Assembly: GCA_964353355.1 (NCBI GenBank)
Contig: CAYGVT010000072.1
Location: 1 to 26,652 of the forward strand
Direction of reading: 5' to 3'
Origin: CAYGVT01 sp964353355
GTDB lineage: Archaea; Thermoplasmatota; DTKX01; GCA-020343715
Length of the DNA stretch: 26,652 nt
Below are positions 9,407 through 17,011 of the stretch, in pieces; within the stretch, counting starts at the first letter, position 1, and each line of letters starts with the position of its first letter. Below the pieces are notes generated by a model. The model searched no databases, was not told the origin of the DNA, and saw only the letters and a list, made by a program, of their open reading frames with translations. Made by a program: the position numbers and the translations under genes.

Positions 9407-10228
9407 TCACCGGCCCCCCACCATCATGTCGTCGAGGCCGCGGGGCACGTAGAGGTTCCACCTCTCGTCGAGCTCAGAGCCCACTCCATCGAGCAAGTAC
9501 CTGGGTAGCGCGCCGGTCCGTGACCTGATGGACTCGATGTAGTCGGGGGTGATGGCGTCGTAGAATGGTGATTCCCTCTTCATGAGCTCCAGGAAGAAGC
9601 CCACCGACCGGTACAGGATGTCGTAGCCGTGAACGCCCATCGCCGCATCAAGGCCCTGCACGGTCACGCCGCGCAGGCCGTCGAGGCTCTTCAGGACCTC
9701 CTCGAGGCCACCGCAGATGTCCGGCCGGCGGATGCACTCGACGAACGTGCGCGATGGTGACGAGACACTGACATCGTGGCCTGCGATTCTCCTGACCATG
9801 ACCTCGGTCGAGACGTCCCTCGAGACCACGCACATGAACCTGAGCAGGTCGTGGGAGAAGGGCCTGAACTTGCCCCTCTCGGTCACCGCGACGCAGGAGT
9901 CGTTGGTCACGGAGTAGGCGCATCCGTGCAGCTCGAGGGCCGTGTGGTAGGCGAGGTAGTAGTCGTCCCGCAGCTTGGATGCGACGAGGTACTTGTTGGG
10001 GAGGATGCGGGGATTGTCCAGGAACGTCTCCGAGTAGACGTTCACCGCGGCATACATTCCCCGCGTCACCCGCACGAGCTTCCCCTGCGAGAGCAGCCTG
10101 CGGATGTACTTGATGTAGAGGTAGCGGTAGTCCTTCCCGAGGTTCTCAAGCGACCATGCGGCGAGCTCCTCGGTGGTGACGACGCGCCTGCCCAGGGCGA
10201 ACGTGTAGAGACGCTCGGTCTTGTTCAT
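9407..10228 (-). CDS. abiEi: AbiEi-type antitoxin / transcriptional regulator
   Basis: A 273-residue protein directly upstream of the AbiEii-type toxin. The N-terminal 60 residues form a winged helix (VTTEELAAWSLENLG ... YIRRLLSQGKLVRVTRGMYA). The remainder is the all-purpose AbiEi C-terminal domain: KYLVASKLRDDYYLAYHTALELHG, then strands around SCVAVTERGKFRP, then the 'SPSRTFVECIRRPDICGGLEEVLKSL' helix region. In studied AbiE systems this protein binds inverted repeats in its own promoter and represses the operon. A perfect inverted repeat lies 29 bases before this start codon, overlapping the TATA box, which fits autoregulation. Confidence 0.87.
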   Translation of the reverse strand: MNKTERLYTFALGRRVVTTEELAAWSLENLGKDYRYLYIKYIRRLLSQGKLVRVTRGMYAAVNVYSETFLDNPRILPNKYLVASKLRDDYYLAYHTALELHGCAYSVTNDSCVAVTERGKFRPFSHDLLRFMCVVSRDVSTEVMVRRIAGHDVSVSSPSRTFVECIRRPDICGGLEEVLKSLDGLRGVTVQGLDAAMGVHGYDILYRSVGFFLELMKRESPFYDAITPDYIESIRSRTGALPRYLLDGVGSELDERWNLYVPRGLDDMMVGGR

Positions 10229-10257
10229 GGTCGGTCCTTCGAACTGTTTGCGCTCGA

Positions 10258-10282
10258 ATATACCATATTATGGTATATAAGG
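10258..10282 (-). promoter_or_regulatory. AbiE operon promoter with palindromic operator overlapping the TATA box
   Basis: The arms ATATACCATA (10258-10267) and TATGGTATAT (10269-10278) form a perfect 10-bp inverted repeat with a one-base centre. On the minus strand the box CTTATATACC (10273-10282) is a good archaeal TATA element. Its expected start site (near 10250) would leave a leader of about 20 bases to ATG 10228. A repressor bound to the palindrome would block TBP, which is what an autoregulating AbiEi would do. The rest of the 220-base gap before the protease gene shows no gene. Confidence 0.6.
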
Positions 10283-10448
10283 GTTATTGTGAGGGCAGTG
10301 AATGTGGGAGATACTGCGATTCGAAGGTCCGGTCGCCACCATCCCAGCGCCTCCTGGCTTGAGGTGGGTGGAGGCGACAGACGCGGCCGCGTGGGGGCGG
10401 AGGGGGTAGTGGGGTGGCACGGGACGATCGGGACGGAGGTCGATGCGG

Positions 10449-13400
10449 TCAGCGGGGCAGTCGCCGTCTCGCGAGGGCGAGGCCGACCGCGGCCACGGTC
10501 GCGAGGGCGCACGCCGCGCCCGCGGCGGGGATGAAGCCCCCGTCGTCGTCCGGCCTGTCCGGCCTCGCGGTGACGACGACGGTCGCGCTCGCGCTGTGGG
10601 TCAGCATGCCGCCGTCCCTCACCTCGAGCGTGACCGTGTAGGTGCCCGCGGCGGCATACGCGTGCGAGGCCGTCATCGTTGCCCTCCAGGTGGTCACGTT
10701 CCCATCGCCCCAGTCGAACCGCACTGCCAGCGCGTCCCCCGCGTCGGGGTCGGTGGAGTTGGACGCGTCCGCGTTGATGGAGGCCTCGACCTCTACCGAG
10801 GTGGCCGATACCGAGAGCATCGCAGTCGGCCCGTGATTGGGCGGCGGGGCGGTCACCTCGACCGTGCGCGACGCGGAGGCCGTCAGGCCGAGGTGGTCGC
10901 GGACGGTGACGGTGACGGTGTGGTTGCCGGCGGCCGCGAAGGCGTGCGTGGCCGTGGCCGTGGCAGCCCAGTCGGTGATGGCACCGTCACCCCACTCGAT
11001 CCTGAACTCGAGCATGTCCCCGTCGGGGTCCGCGGAGTCGGACGCGTCCGCCGTCAGATTGACGCCCGTCAGCACGGAGGCGGCCGACATCGCGAGCTCG
11101 GCCGTTGGGGCCGTGTTGGGCGGGATCGCGGGCACGGTCACAGTCGCGACGGAATATGACATGCCAGCGGATGTGAGGTCCCGCACCCTCACAGTGACCT
11201 CATAGGACCCATTGGCCGCATACTCGTGCATCAGCGATGCATCTCCCCTCCATCCCGTCCAGTTGCCGTCGCCCAGGTCGAACGAGTACTCGAGCGCGTC
11301 CCCGTCGGGGTCGGTGGAGCCGGACGCGTCCACTGTCGCCGTCATGGGGTGCTCCAGGTCCAGCACCTCGGCTGTCACGTTCGCGACGGGCGCCAGGTTG
11401 GCCGCGTCCGCGGAGACGGTGATGTTGAGGGACCGGACAACGATGTTCGCGCCGTCCGAGGCCATGCACACCGCCGTCCTGTTGCCCGCGCCCCTGTAGA
11501 CGGCGGTCGCGGTCGCGCCCGTCGCGTCCAGCGCGACCCCGTCACCGGCGTCCATGTCCCACCACACCGTGACCGTGTCGCCGTCGGGGTCGGACACGGT
11601 CGCGGAGAGCGCGACAGCCTCGCCCTCGACGGCATCAAGGTCGGAGGCCGTGGCCTCCACCGACGGCGGAGACCCTGCCGGCGGCGTCGCGTTCATCATG
11701 AAGCTCCCCAGGAAGGACTGCGCGAGCACCGTGCCGTCGGGCGCGACCACGGTCGCGACCACGTCCACGAGGTCGTCGACCGGGCTGGTGAGCGTGAAAG
11801 ATGGGGTCGACCGCGCCCCCGCTGCCACCGTGAACACCTTGCGCGCGACCAGGCCGTCGGGGGAGCCCGCGCGGATGCCGCCGTAGACCACGATGTCCAC
11901 GAACCCGACGGCGTCGCCCGAGTTGGCGGAGTTGTCGAGGTCCATGTTGCCGGTGAGGGTCTCGAACCCCCCGTCGCCGTCGTCGTCCTCGCCGGACGCG
12001 TCGGCCTCCGAGAGGACGGGCGTCGTGTAGCCGTCCTTCGGCGGGACCACGGAGAGGCCCCCGGCGGGGTTGTAGAAGAGCGCGTCGAGCAGGCGCGTCC
12101 AGCCGTGGGCGCGCGGCAGCCCGTTCTCGAGGTAGTAGCCGCGCTCCAGCATGTACACGTCCGCGGTTCGCGGGTAGAACAGGTTCACGCCGGTGAGCCC
12201 CAGATACTCTCTGATGAGCTCGGGGACGACCCTGTCGACGATGGCGGCCGACATGGCCTCCCTGGCCGTCTCGACGGCCTCGATCTGGTCGGGGTAGCGC
12301 CACGACATCGGCATCGTCTCTAGCGCGAGCTGCAGCCGATCCAGGAAGAGGTGCACGTCGGTGAGCCAGCCGGTGTTGCTGTAGGGCCCGCATACCCCCT
12401 GGGCCTCCTGCGCGCTCAGCACGAACTCGTCCTCGAGGGCGGTCCATTCGTTGAGGAGTTCCGCGCCCATAGCGTCGAGCGCGGCCAGGGCCGTCGCGGC
12501 CGCGGCCAGGTCGACGGCCGTGTAGGGGAAGTGCGCCCCCCGCTCGAGCCTGCCCTGGATGAAGGCCGTCGCCACCTGGAGCGCCGTGGGGCGGGAGGCG
12601 GGGTAGAACGAGAGCAGCCGCGCGAGCGTCTCGGGCACGAACAGGTCGCCCCGGACGACGGTCTCGCTGCCGACGAGGAACGATGCGACGCCCTGGAGCT
12701 GCTGCATGACCTCCACCGAGGACATCAGGCACGCGTCGAACGCGATGACGTCGAGCCGCCGGCGCTGCGCCGAGAACTCCCGGAGCGCGCTGGCGAGCTC
12801 GGCGTTGTCGATGTTGCTGTGCGAATGGTAATCGAAGGACGAGCCGCGGTAGGCCCCGCCGTGGTCCCACACCACGAGGCAGTAGTGCCCCGCGGGCGAG
12901 CGGTCGGTCGCCCAGAGCATGAAGTCCAGCAGGGAGGCCGGGTCGCCCGAGTCCACCTCGGGCCCCTCCCAGACGAGAGGACTGTCGATGGCGACGGGGT
13001 CGATGTCTTGCGCCAGCTCGTAGCGCCTCGTGTGGGTCCCCAAATCGTCCATCTGGAGCAGCACCTCGAACTCGCCCGCGGGCGCCTCGCGCTCGAGATC
13101 CTGAATGGACCCGTACATCTCATTCCAGAGGTTGCTGTCGCCGTTGTAGAAGACCATGAACGTCCAGTCCGTCATGCCCGTGGCCATGACGGTCACGCGG
13201 ACGGGCGCGGGCAGCTCGTAGTGCGCCCACAGGCCGTTGCCGGAGAGCACGCGGAGCTGCCAGGTGTAGCTGGGGATGGTGGGCGAGGCCGGGACGGTGA
13301 GGACGTCGCGGGGCCCCGACGACCAGTGGAGGCCGGGCCGCAGCGAGATGCCCTCCCCCATGGTGACGGTGCCCACGACCGTGCCACCGACGTCGCGCAG

Positions 13401-14543
13401 CTCGACCTGGACCCTGAGCGGGGTGATGAACTCCCACGCGCGCCCGGCGGGCAGGTCGAGGTCGACCTCGAGGGTGAGCCTCTCGCCGGGATAGAGCTGG
13501 CCCGCGCTCGCGCGATATGTGACGTCCGTGGACCAGCCGACCTCGAGGCCGAGGACGTCGATGGCGGTCTGGGCCGTGTCGGTTGCGCCCTGGTACGTGG
13601 CGGTCGCGTTCACGAGCGCCTCGCCGGCCCAGAGCGCAGCGGTCGTGCCCATGGCGGTGTAGCTGACCCGCGCCTTGCCCAGCATGTCCGTCGTGGAGGA
13701 GGCGGCGGACAGCCATCCGCGCGAGGCGGACCAGGCGACGGTGGCGCCCATCACGGGCGAACCGCCGCGGGTCGCGGTCGCGGTGACGTTGCAGCTGCCC
13801 CAGCAGTGCAGGGAGTCCCGGTCGCTGAGTAGCGTGAGCTCGATGGTCGTGAGCTCGGTCACGACCTCGATGTCGAGGATGCCCTGGAGGGGCTCGCCCG
13901 CGGGGGGCGTCACGTTGACGCTGAGCCTGACGGTGCCCGTGCGGTCGGAGGGGGGCGTATAGTCGAACCAGGTCTGGCCGGAGGCGTCGGTCGCTCCCCC
14001 GATTGCCACTATCGAGCCCATCGCGGGCTGCGAGACCGAGAGGCTGGCACTGACCAGGGGATTACCACCGGACGTAGCGCGGACCGTGTATCTTGCTGTC
14101 GCGCCGCCGCGCAGCACCTGGGCCGGCCCCGAGACGCTCACGGTCGGCCGCGGCTGGAGCCAGACCGTGCCCGTGCCGGTGGTGTAGGGAGGCGCGCCGT
14201 AGACGGCCGTGAAGGTGAGGGTGACGCTCCCGGCCTCGGCGACGTCGAAGGGCGACTGGTAGACGAAGTTGACCGAGCCCGCGGCGTTGGTGACCTCGGA
14301 GGCGTCGTCCCACGTGCCTATCTCGGCCGCGGCGTTGACGGTCGCGCCCGGGACGAGGGTGCCGTTCTCGTCGTAGACGGTGACGACGACGACGGTCGCG
14401 TCGCCCGCGTTGAGCGCATTGTCGATGACGTTGACCTTGACGCGCGGGCCGATGTAGGCCGCGCCCACGAGGGGCGCGAGGCCCGATAGCAACACCAGAG
14501 CTAGGACAGTGCAGACGGCGGCGGAGCTGGAGCGCATACCCAT
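10449..14543 (-). CDS. Secreted clostripain-family (C11) cysteine protease with Ig-like and PKD domains
   Basis: A 1364-residue protein. A signal peptide covers about residues 1-29 (SSSAAVCTVLALVLLSGLAPLVGA). Several Big_1-like Ig domains follow (about 35-330: 'VTVYDENGTLVPGATVNA', 'GTATYQGATDTAQT' type). The peptidase domain (about 458-825) begins DWTFMVFYNGDSNLW and carries the clan CD dyad: His561 in VVWDHGG and Cys605 in AFDACLMSS, spaced as in clostripain. It is followed by one PKD-like and three clear PKD domains (about 962-1328, 'ASxSTDPDGDALEYxxDxGDG ... HxYAAxGxYxVTVxVRD'). The C-terminus (DDDGGFIPAAGAACALATVA then LALARRRLPR) is a hydrophobic segment plus Arg cluster, like an archaeosortase-type sorting signal. 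ATG 14543 was chosen over GTG 14546 because GGAGGT lies 8 bases before it; ATG 14537 also remains possible. Inferred role: surface-displayed protease specific for basic residues. Confidence 0.9.
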   Translation of the reverse strand: MGMRSSSAAVCTVLALVLLSGLAPLVGAAYIGPRVKVNVIDNALNAGDATVVVVTVYDENGTLVPGATVNAAAEIGTWDDASEVTNAAGSVNFVYQSPFDVAEAGSVTLTFTAVYGAPPYTTGTGTVWLQPRPTVSVSGPAQVLRGGATARYTVRATSGGNPLVSASLSVSQPAMGSIVAIGGATDASGQTWFDYTPPSDRTGTVRLSVNVTPPAGEPLQGILDIEVVTELTTIELTLLSDRDSLHCWGSCNVTATATRGGSPVMGATVAWSASRGWLSAASSTTDMLGKARVSYTAMGTTAALWAGEALVNATATYQGATDTAQTAIDVLGLEVGWSTDVTYRASAGQLYPGERLTLEVDLDLPAGRAWEFITPLRVQVELRDVGGTVVGTVTMGEGISLRPGLHWSSGPRDVLTVPASPTIPSYTWQLRVLSGNGLWAHYELPAPVRVTVMATGMTDWTFMVFYNGDSNLWNEMYGSIQDLEREAPAGEFEVLLQMDDLGTHTRRYELAQDIDPVAIDSPLVWEGPEVDSGDPASLLDFMLWATDRSPAGHYCLVVWDHGGAYRGSSFDYHSHSNIDNAELASALREFSAQRRRLDVIAFDACLMSSVEVMQQLQGVASFLVGSETVVRGDLFVPETLARLLSFYPASRPTALQVATAFIQGRLERGAHFPYTAVDLAAAATALAALDAMGAELLNEWTALEDEFVLSAQEAQGVCGPYSNTGWLTDVHLFLDRLQLALETMPMSWRYPDQIEAVETAREAMSAAIVDRVVPELIREYLGLTGVNLFYPRTADVYMLERGYYLENGLPRAHGWTRLLDALFYNPAGGLSVVPPKDGYTTPVLSEADASGEDDDGDGGFETLTGNMDLDNSANSGDAVGFVDIVVYGGIRAGSPDGLVARKVFTVAAGARSTPSFTLTSPVDDLVDVVATVVAPDGTVLAQSFLGSFMMNATPPAGSPPSVEATASDLDAVEGEAVALSATVSDPDGDTVTVWWDMDAGDGVALDATGATATAVYRGAGNRTAVCMASDGANIVVRSLNITVSADAANLAPVANVTAEVLDLEHPMTATVDASGSTDPDGDALEYSFDLGDGNWTGWRGDASLMHEYAANGSYEVTVRVRDLTSAGMSYSVATVTVPAIPPNTAPTAELAMSAASVLTGVNLTADASDSADPDGDMLEFRIEWGDGAITDWAATATATHAFAAAGNHTVTVTVRDHLGLTASASRTVEVTAPPPNHGPTAMLSVSATSVEVEASINADASNSTDPDAGDALAVRFDWGDGNVTTWRATMTASHAYAAAGTYTVTLEVRDGGMLTHSASATVVVTARPDRPDDDGGFIPAAGAACALATVAAVGLALARRRLPR

Positions 14544-14551
14544 CACCTTCG

Positions 14552-14557
14552 ACCTCC
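14552..14557 (-). promoter_or_regulatory. Ribosome binding site of the C11 protease gene
   Basis: GGAGGT on the minus strand is 8 bases before ATG 14543. Upstream, the only AT-rich candidate for a TATA box is ACCTTAATC near 14586-14594, which is weak. Confidence 0.45.
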
Positions 14558-14662
14558 CGGCGCTGGACGCATGCGGGTGCGGGGAGATTAAGGTTGCGAG
14601 CCCCTGGAATGGTTTTGAATGAGGACAGCGTGGCCTTCAGGGGTAGACAGCACTTGAGGAGT

Positions 14663-15811
14663 TCAGGCGGGATGGCCGTTCAGCGTGGACTGCCCCTCCA
14701 TCCCCCCTAGAAAGGGCGCGAGTCCCCGCTTGCCTTTGAAGTAGGTTCCGAGGCTCCCCTGCCTGATGACCTCCCGTGTGGCCTCGAACTCCTGCGTCGA
14801 GCTGTATACGTCGTGGACCCTGAAAGCATCGTTCAACCTCAGAGGCAGCTCCTCGAGAGGTCCATGCGGCCTCACCTGTTCCACCACGGCCTCCAGTGCC
14901 CTCCGCCTGCACATGGGGCAGTCGCACGGCAGCGTACCGTCATCGCCCTGCACCTGCGAGACCATGGGGTAGGTCACCGACGCCCTGTCGAAGTACCTCA
15001 GCCGTCCGATGTCCGTCGGCCTCGACCCGACTGCCTGCGGGATCTCTATCGAGACCGTGTCGACACCGAACCTCTGGAAGGCATGGAGCTGACCGTACGG
15101 TCGGGAGTGATGGAGATAACGCCTGCTGCCTGAGCAATGCACCCAGAAGTCCTTGCTGCTGTACTCGGAGAGCGTCATCAGGTTGGGCCTGTACTCAAGG
15201 GGGGAGGCGGCGCGGACACCGATGCACCACAGGTCATGTTCGTGCTCTCCGAGGACCTTGAGCTTCGCTGCGAAGTTATCCGGGGCCTGTCTGAGCGAAA
15301 CATAGGGCATGACCGCCGGTGAGGGGTCGTGGCCGGTTATATACTCCCAGTGGGAGCACAACGACCGTTCGAACTCATCCGGGGAGCATTCGGCGTGCGG
15401 CTCGGGAACACTGATGATATCGCATCCTGACTCGAGCTGGAGGTCGATAAGGACCCTAAGGTCCCTGGCATCGAGGTGCATCTCGTACGGGACCTGGGGG
15501 AAGTACTTCGTGACCGCATATCCCCTGAATTTGTCGAGGTATGCCACGAGGTTGCGGCGCTTGGACGCGAACGTCCCGTTACGCCTGTGCAGGGATGTGA
15601 CCTGCGACGGGTCGTTGTACCTGTGCACGGCCTCGAACACGGGATTGTCCCATGGTTCGTCGAAATGGATTCGCACCTTGGCGTTTATCTCTGTCGAGGT
15701 GGGGGCCCTGGTCGGGGTCTGGAAACTCCCGACGGAGCTTGAGATCTCCAGGACGCGTCCCGAGAGGGGCTCCCCGCCGGAATCGATGCGGACCCGCGAT
15801 ATCGCCCTCAT
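14663..15811 (-). CDS. Divergent tRNA-guanine-transglycosylase (TGT)-like protein
   Basis: A 382-residue protein with several TGT landmarks in family order. An N-terminal strand reads 'SGRVLEISSSVGSFQTPTRAPTST', compared with the 'G...TP.FMPVGT' start of TGTs. The mid region is PAVMPYVSLRQAPDNFAAKL. Then comes 'WVHCSGSRRYLHHSRPYGQLHAFQRFGVDTVSI' (TGT: 'GVGTPEDLLEAVALGVDMFD'). The zinc motif CDCPMC gives C296, C298 and C301, and H333 in RVHDVYSS is a plausible fourth ligand. The helix EATREVIRQGSLGTYF ends it. At the position aligned to the TGT nucleophile Asp there is Ser254, with Asp251 three residues earlier. Known relatives exchange guanine in tRNA, or in DNA (DpdA). No other 7-deazaguanine gene is in the window. 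The start overlaps the stop of the upstream gene by 4 bases (ATGA), so the two are coupled. It could also be a non-catalytic base-binding relative. Confidence 0.6.
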   Translation of the reverse strand: MRAISRVRIDSGGEPLSGRVLEISSSVGSFQTPTRAPTSTEINAKVRIHFDEPWDNPVFEAVHRYNDPSQVTSLHRRNGTFASKRRNLVAYLDKFRGYAVTKYFPQVPYEMHLDARDLRVLIDLQLESGCDIISVPEPHAECSPDEFERSLCSHWEYITGHDPSPAVMPYVSLRQAPDNFAAKLKVLGEHEHDLWCIGVRAASPLEYRPNLMTLSEYSSKDFWVHCSGSRRYLHHSRPYGQLHAFQRFGVDTVSIEIPQAVGSRPTDIGRLRYFDRASVTYPMVSQVQGDDGTLPCDCPMCRRRALEAVVEQVRPHGPLEELPLRLNDAFRVHDVYSSTQEFEATREVIRQGSLGTYFKGKRGLAPFLGGMEGQSTLNGHPA

Positions 15812-16455
15812 ACCCAGCGCCTCAGGGGCCTCATCTTGTCGGCGATCTTCGACCTTGATTTGAATGAGGGATACTCCTCATATATCTTCTGGAGCAGCCC
15901 GTAGTAGCCGAGCTGGTCCCAGGCCTTCCTCTTCCTTCCTATCTTCGCGACATGCTCACGATCGAGGGATGCTAAAAGCCTTGCCGCGGCCTCCTTCCCC
16001 CTTTCCGTGAGCCCGATCACTTCCTTCTGGCCCTGAGCCTCCTTCTCGATGTGGATTAGGCCTGAAGATTCGAGCGACCTGAGCGCATCATCGAGGTCCC
16101 GGCTGTAAGGACCATAGTCATAGGGCACGAAGCCAAGATTGCGGACGTTCATCATGAGCTCCCTCGCAAGCTCCTTCTCGAACAGGAAGGCTTCCTTCAT
16201 CATGACGATGCGATTGAAAATGGGCCTCTCCGGATGTACACCGAGGAGACCCAGGGCAACATCCTGGGCATCGAGGACAGGCTCACCCTCCCGCCCTCTC
16301 TCGGACAACATGCGCATCGCGTCCTCGGGATGCACCACCTCCCTGCCGCATCGTGAGCAGACCTCGATTCGGACCGTACGACCATGCTTCGTCTCCGAAC
16401 GGACGGTTCGCGCATCCGCTGGATGGTCGCACTCCTGCATCGACTCCTTGGTCAT
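15808..16455 (-). CDS. Zinc-ribbon plus winged-helix (SocA/DUF4065-like) protein, probable antitoxin or regulator
   Basis: A 215-residue protein. C9, H11 or H24, C33 and C36 (ECDH...VCSRCGREV) look like a small zinc ribbon at residues 8-42. After a linker, residues 62-165 form a winged-helix-like domain: DAQDVALGLLG, then KEAFLFEKELARELM, then LGFVPYDYGPYSRDLDDAL and LTERGKEAAARLL. The 'F..YDYGPYS..L...L..L...GLI' pattern resembles archaeal YwgA-like proteins and, more loosely, SocA/Panacea (DUF4065) antitoxins. A basic C-terminus follows. A zinc-finger plus DNA-binding antitoxin downstream of a small RelE-fold toxin recalls MqsRA. Both ends overlap neighbours by 4 bases (ATGA at 16452-16455 and 15808-15811), so three proteins are probably made from one message. 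Its function is inferred from context. Confidence 0.65.
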   Translation of the reverse strand: MTKESMQECDHPADARTVRSETKHGRTVRIEVCSRCGREVVHPEDAMRMLSERGREGEPVLDAQDVALGLLGVHPERPIFNRIVMMKEAFLFEKELARELMMNVRNLGFVPYDYGPYSRDLDDALRSLESSGLIHIEKEAQGQKEVIGLTERGKEAAARLLASLDREHVAKIGRKRKAWDQLGYYGLLQKIYEEYPSFKSRSKIADKMRPLRRWV

Positions 16456-16763
16456 GGTCGCTCCGTCTCCTTGATAGCGGTTACTATCCAGCCTTCAGCG
16501 CCTTCGAGCCACCCGGACGGCTCCCGGCGGACGATGACGCGCAACCATCGCCCCCCATGCCGTGAGCACCTCTCCCTGATATTCCCCCCGCGTCTGGATC
16601 GCTCGCAGTCCACACCGCCCTCCAAAATCGCGGCGATGTCGTAGAGGTCCAGGCCTAGGTCGAACGCATGGTCCGATGCATGGTTGGACAGGATGATGGG
16701 TTGGCCCTCCCATGTCGGGGATGGCCACGCCGGATGGCCCTTCACGCTTGTCCTTCGTTGCAT
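16452..16763 (-). CDS. DUF4258-like small protein, candidate RelE-fold toxin
   Basis: At most 103 residues, the first gene of a three-gene operon. The core 'IILSNHASDHAFDLGLDLYDIAAILEGG' resembles the DUF4258 signature (a His-Ala strand, then 'R.i...di...l..G'). It is followed by 'RWLRVIVRREPSGW...GWIVTAIKETER', as in the later beta strands of RelE/MqsR-like folds. DUF4258 genes are often found beside zinc-finger antitoxins, which fits the downstream gene. ATG 16763 is annotated, but the only TATA-like box (16776-16782) is so close that the expected start site (about 16753) would fall inside the gene. GTG 16745 (97 residues) is therefore a serious alternative. Toxicity is not shown by sequence. 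Confidence 0.6.
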   Translation of the reverse strand: MQRRTSVKGHPAWPSPTWEGQPIILSNHASDHAFDLGLDLYDIAAILEGGVDCERSRRGGNIRERCSRHGGRWLRVIVRREPSGWLEGAEGWIVTAIKETERP

Positions 16764-16775
16764 ACCTGATGCCAG

Positions 16776-16782
16776 TATTTAA
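16776..16782 (-). promoter_or_regulatory. TATA-like box for the DUF4258 / zinc-ribbon / TGT-like operon
   Basis: On the minus strand GCTTAAATAC stands out in a GC-rich stretch and sits just upstream of the first gene. Its centre is only about 16 bases from ATG 16763 and about 34 from GTG 16745. The operon may therefore be transcribed as a nearly leaderless message starting at the GTG. The 248-base divergent gap to the next gene holds no other coding sequence. Confidence 0.45.
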
Positions 16783-16998
16783 GCTTGGGGGGAGAGGTCC
16801 GTGAATGTCAGCCAGCTAGTCTGAACAAGGTGAGAAGACATCTTCAGCGCATCCAAGCGGACCCCGCCCCACCCGTGCCCGGTGCGGGGATACACGTATT
16901 AACGGGCCCCCGATGCATGGACGGGGGGATGTGGCGGCATGAAGCCCGCACCGTCCCGCACCAGAGCCCCCTCGCTTGTTGACCTTCGGGGGCGAACT

Positions 16999-17003
16999 GG
17001 AGG
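16999..17003 (+). promoter_or_regulatory. Ribosome binding site deciding the start of the beta-helix surface protein
   Basis: GGAGG ends 8 bases before ATG 17012. This favours ATG 17012 over the in-frame TTG at 16976, which would add 12 non-signal-like residues. A weak TATA-like CGTATTAACG (16895-16904) is the only upstream promoter candidate. Confidence 0.5.
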
Positions 17004-17011
17004 CGAAGAAG

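Noticed and set aside
12351..13832. 493-codon plus-strand open frame opposite the C11 protease
   Set aside because: The opposite strand holds the His/Cys dyad and the family fold. This frame is compositional only.
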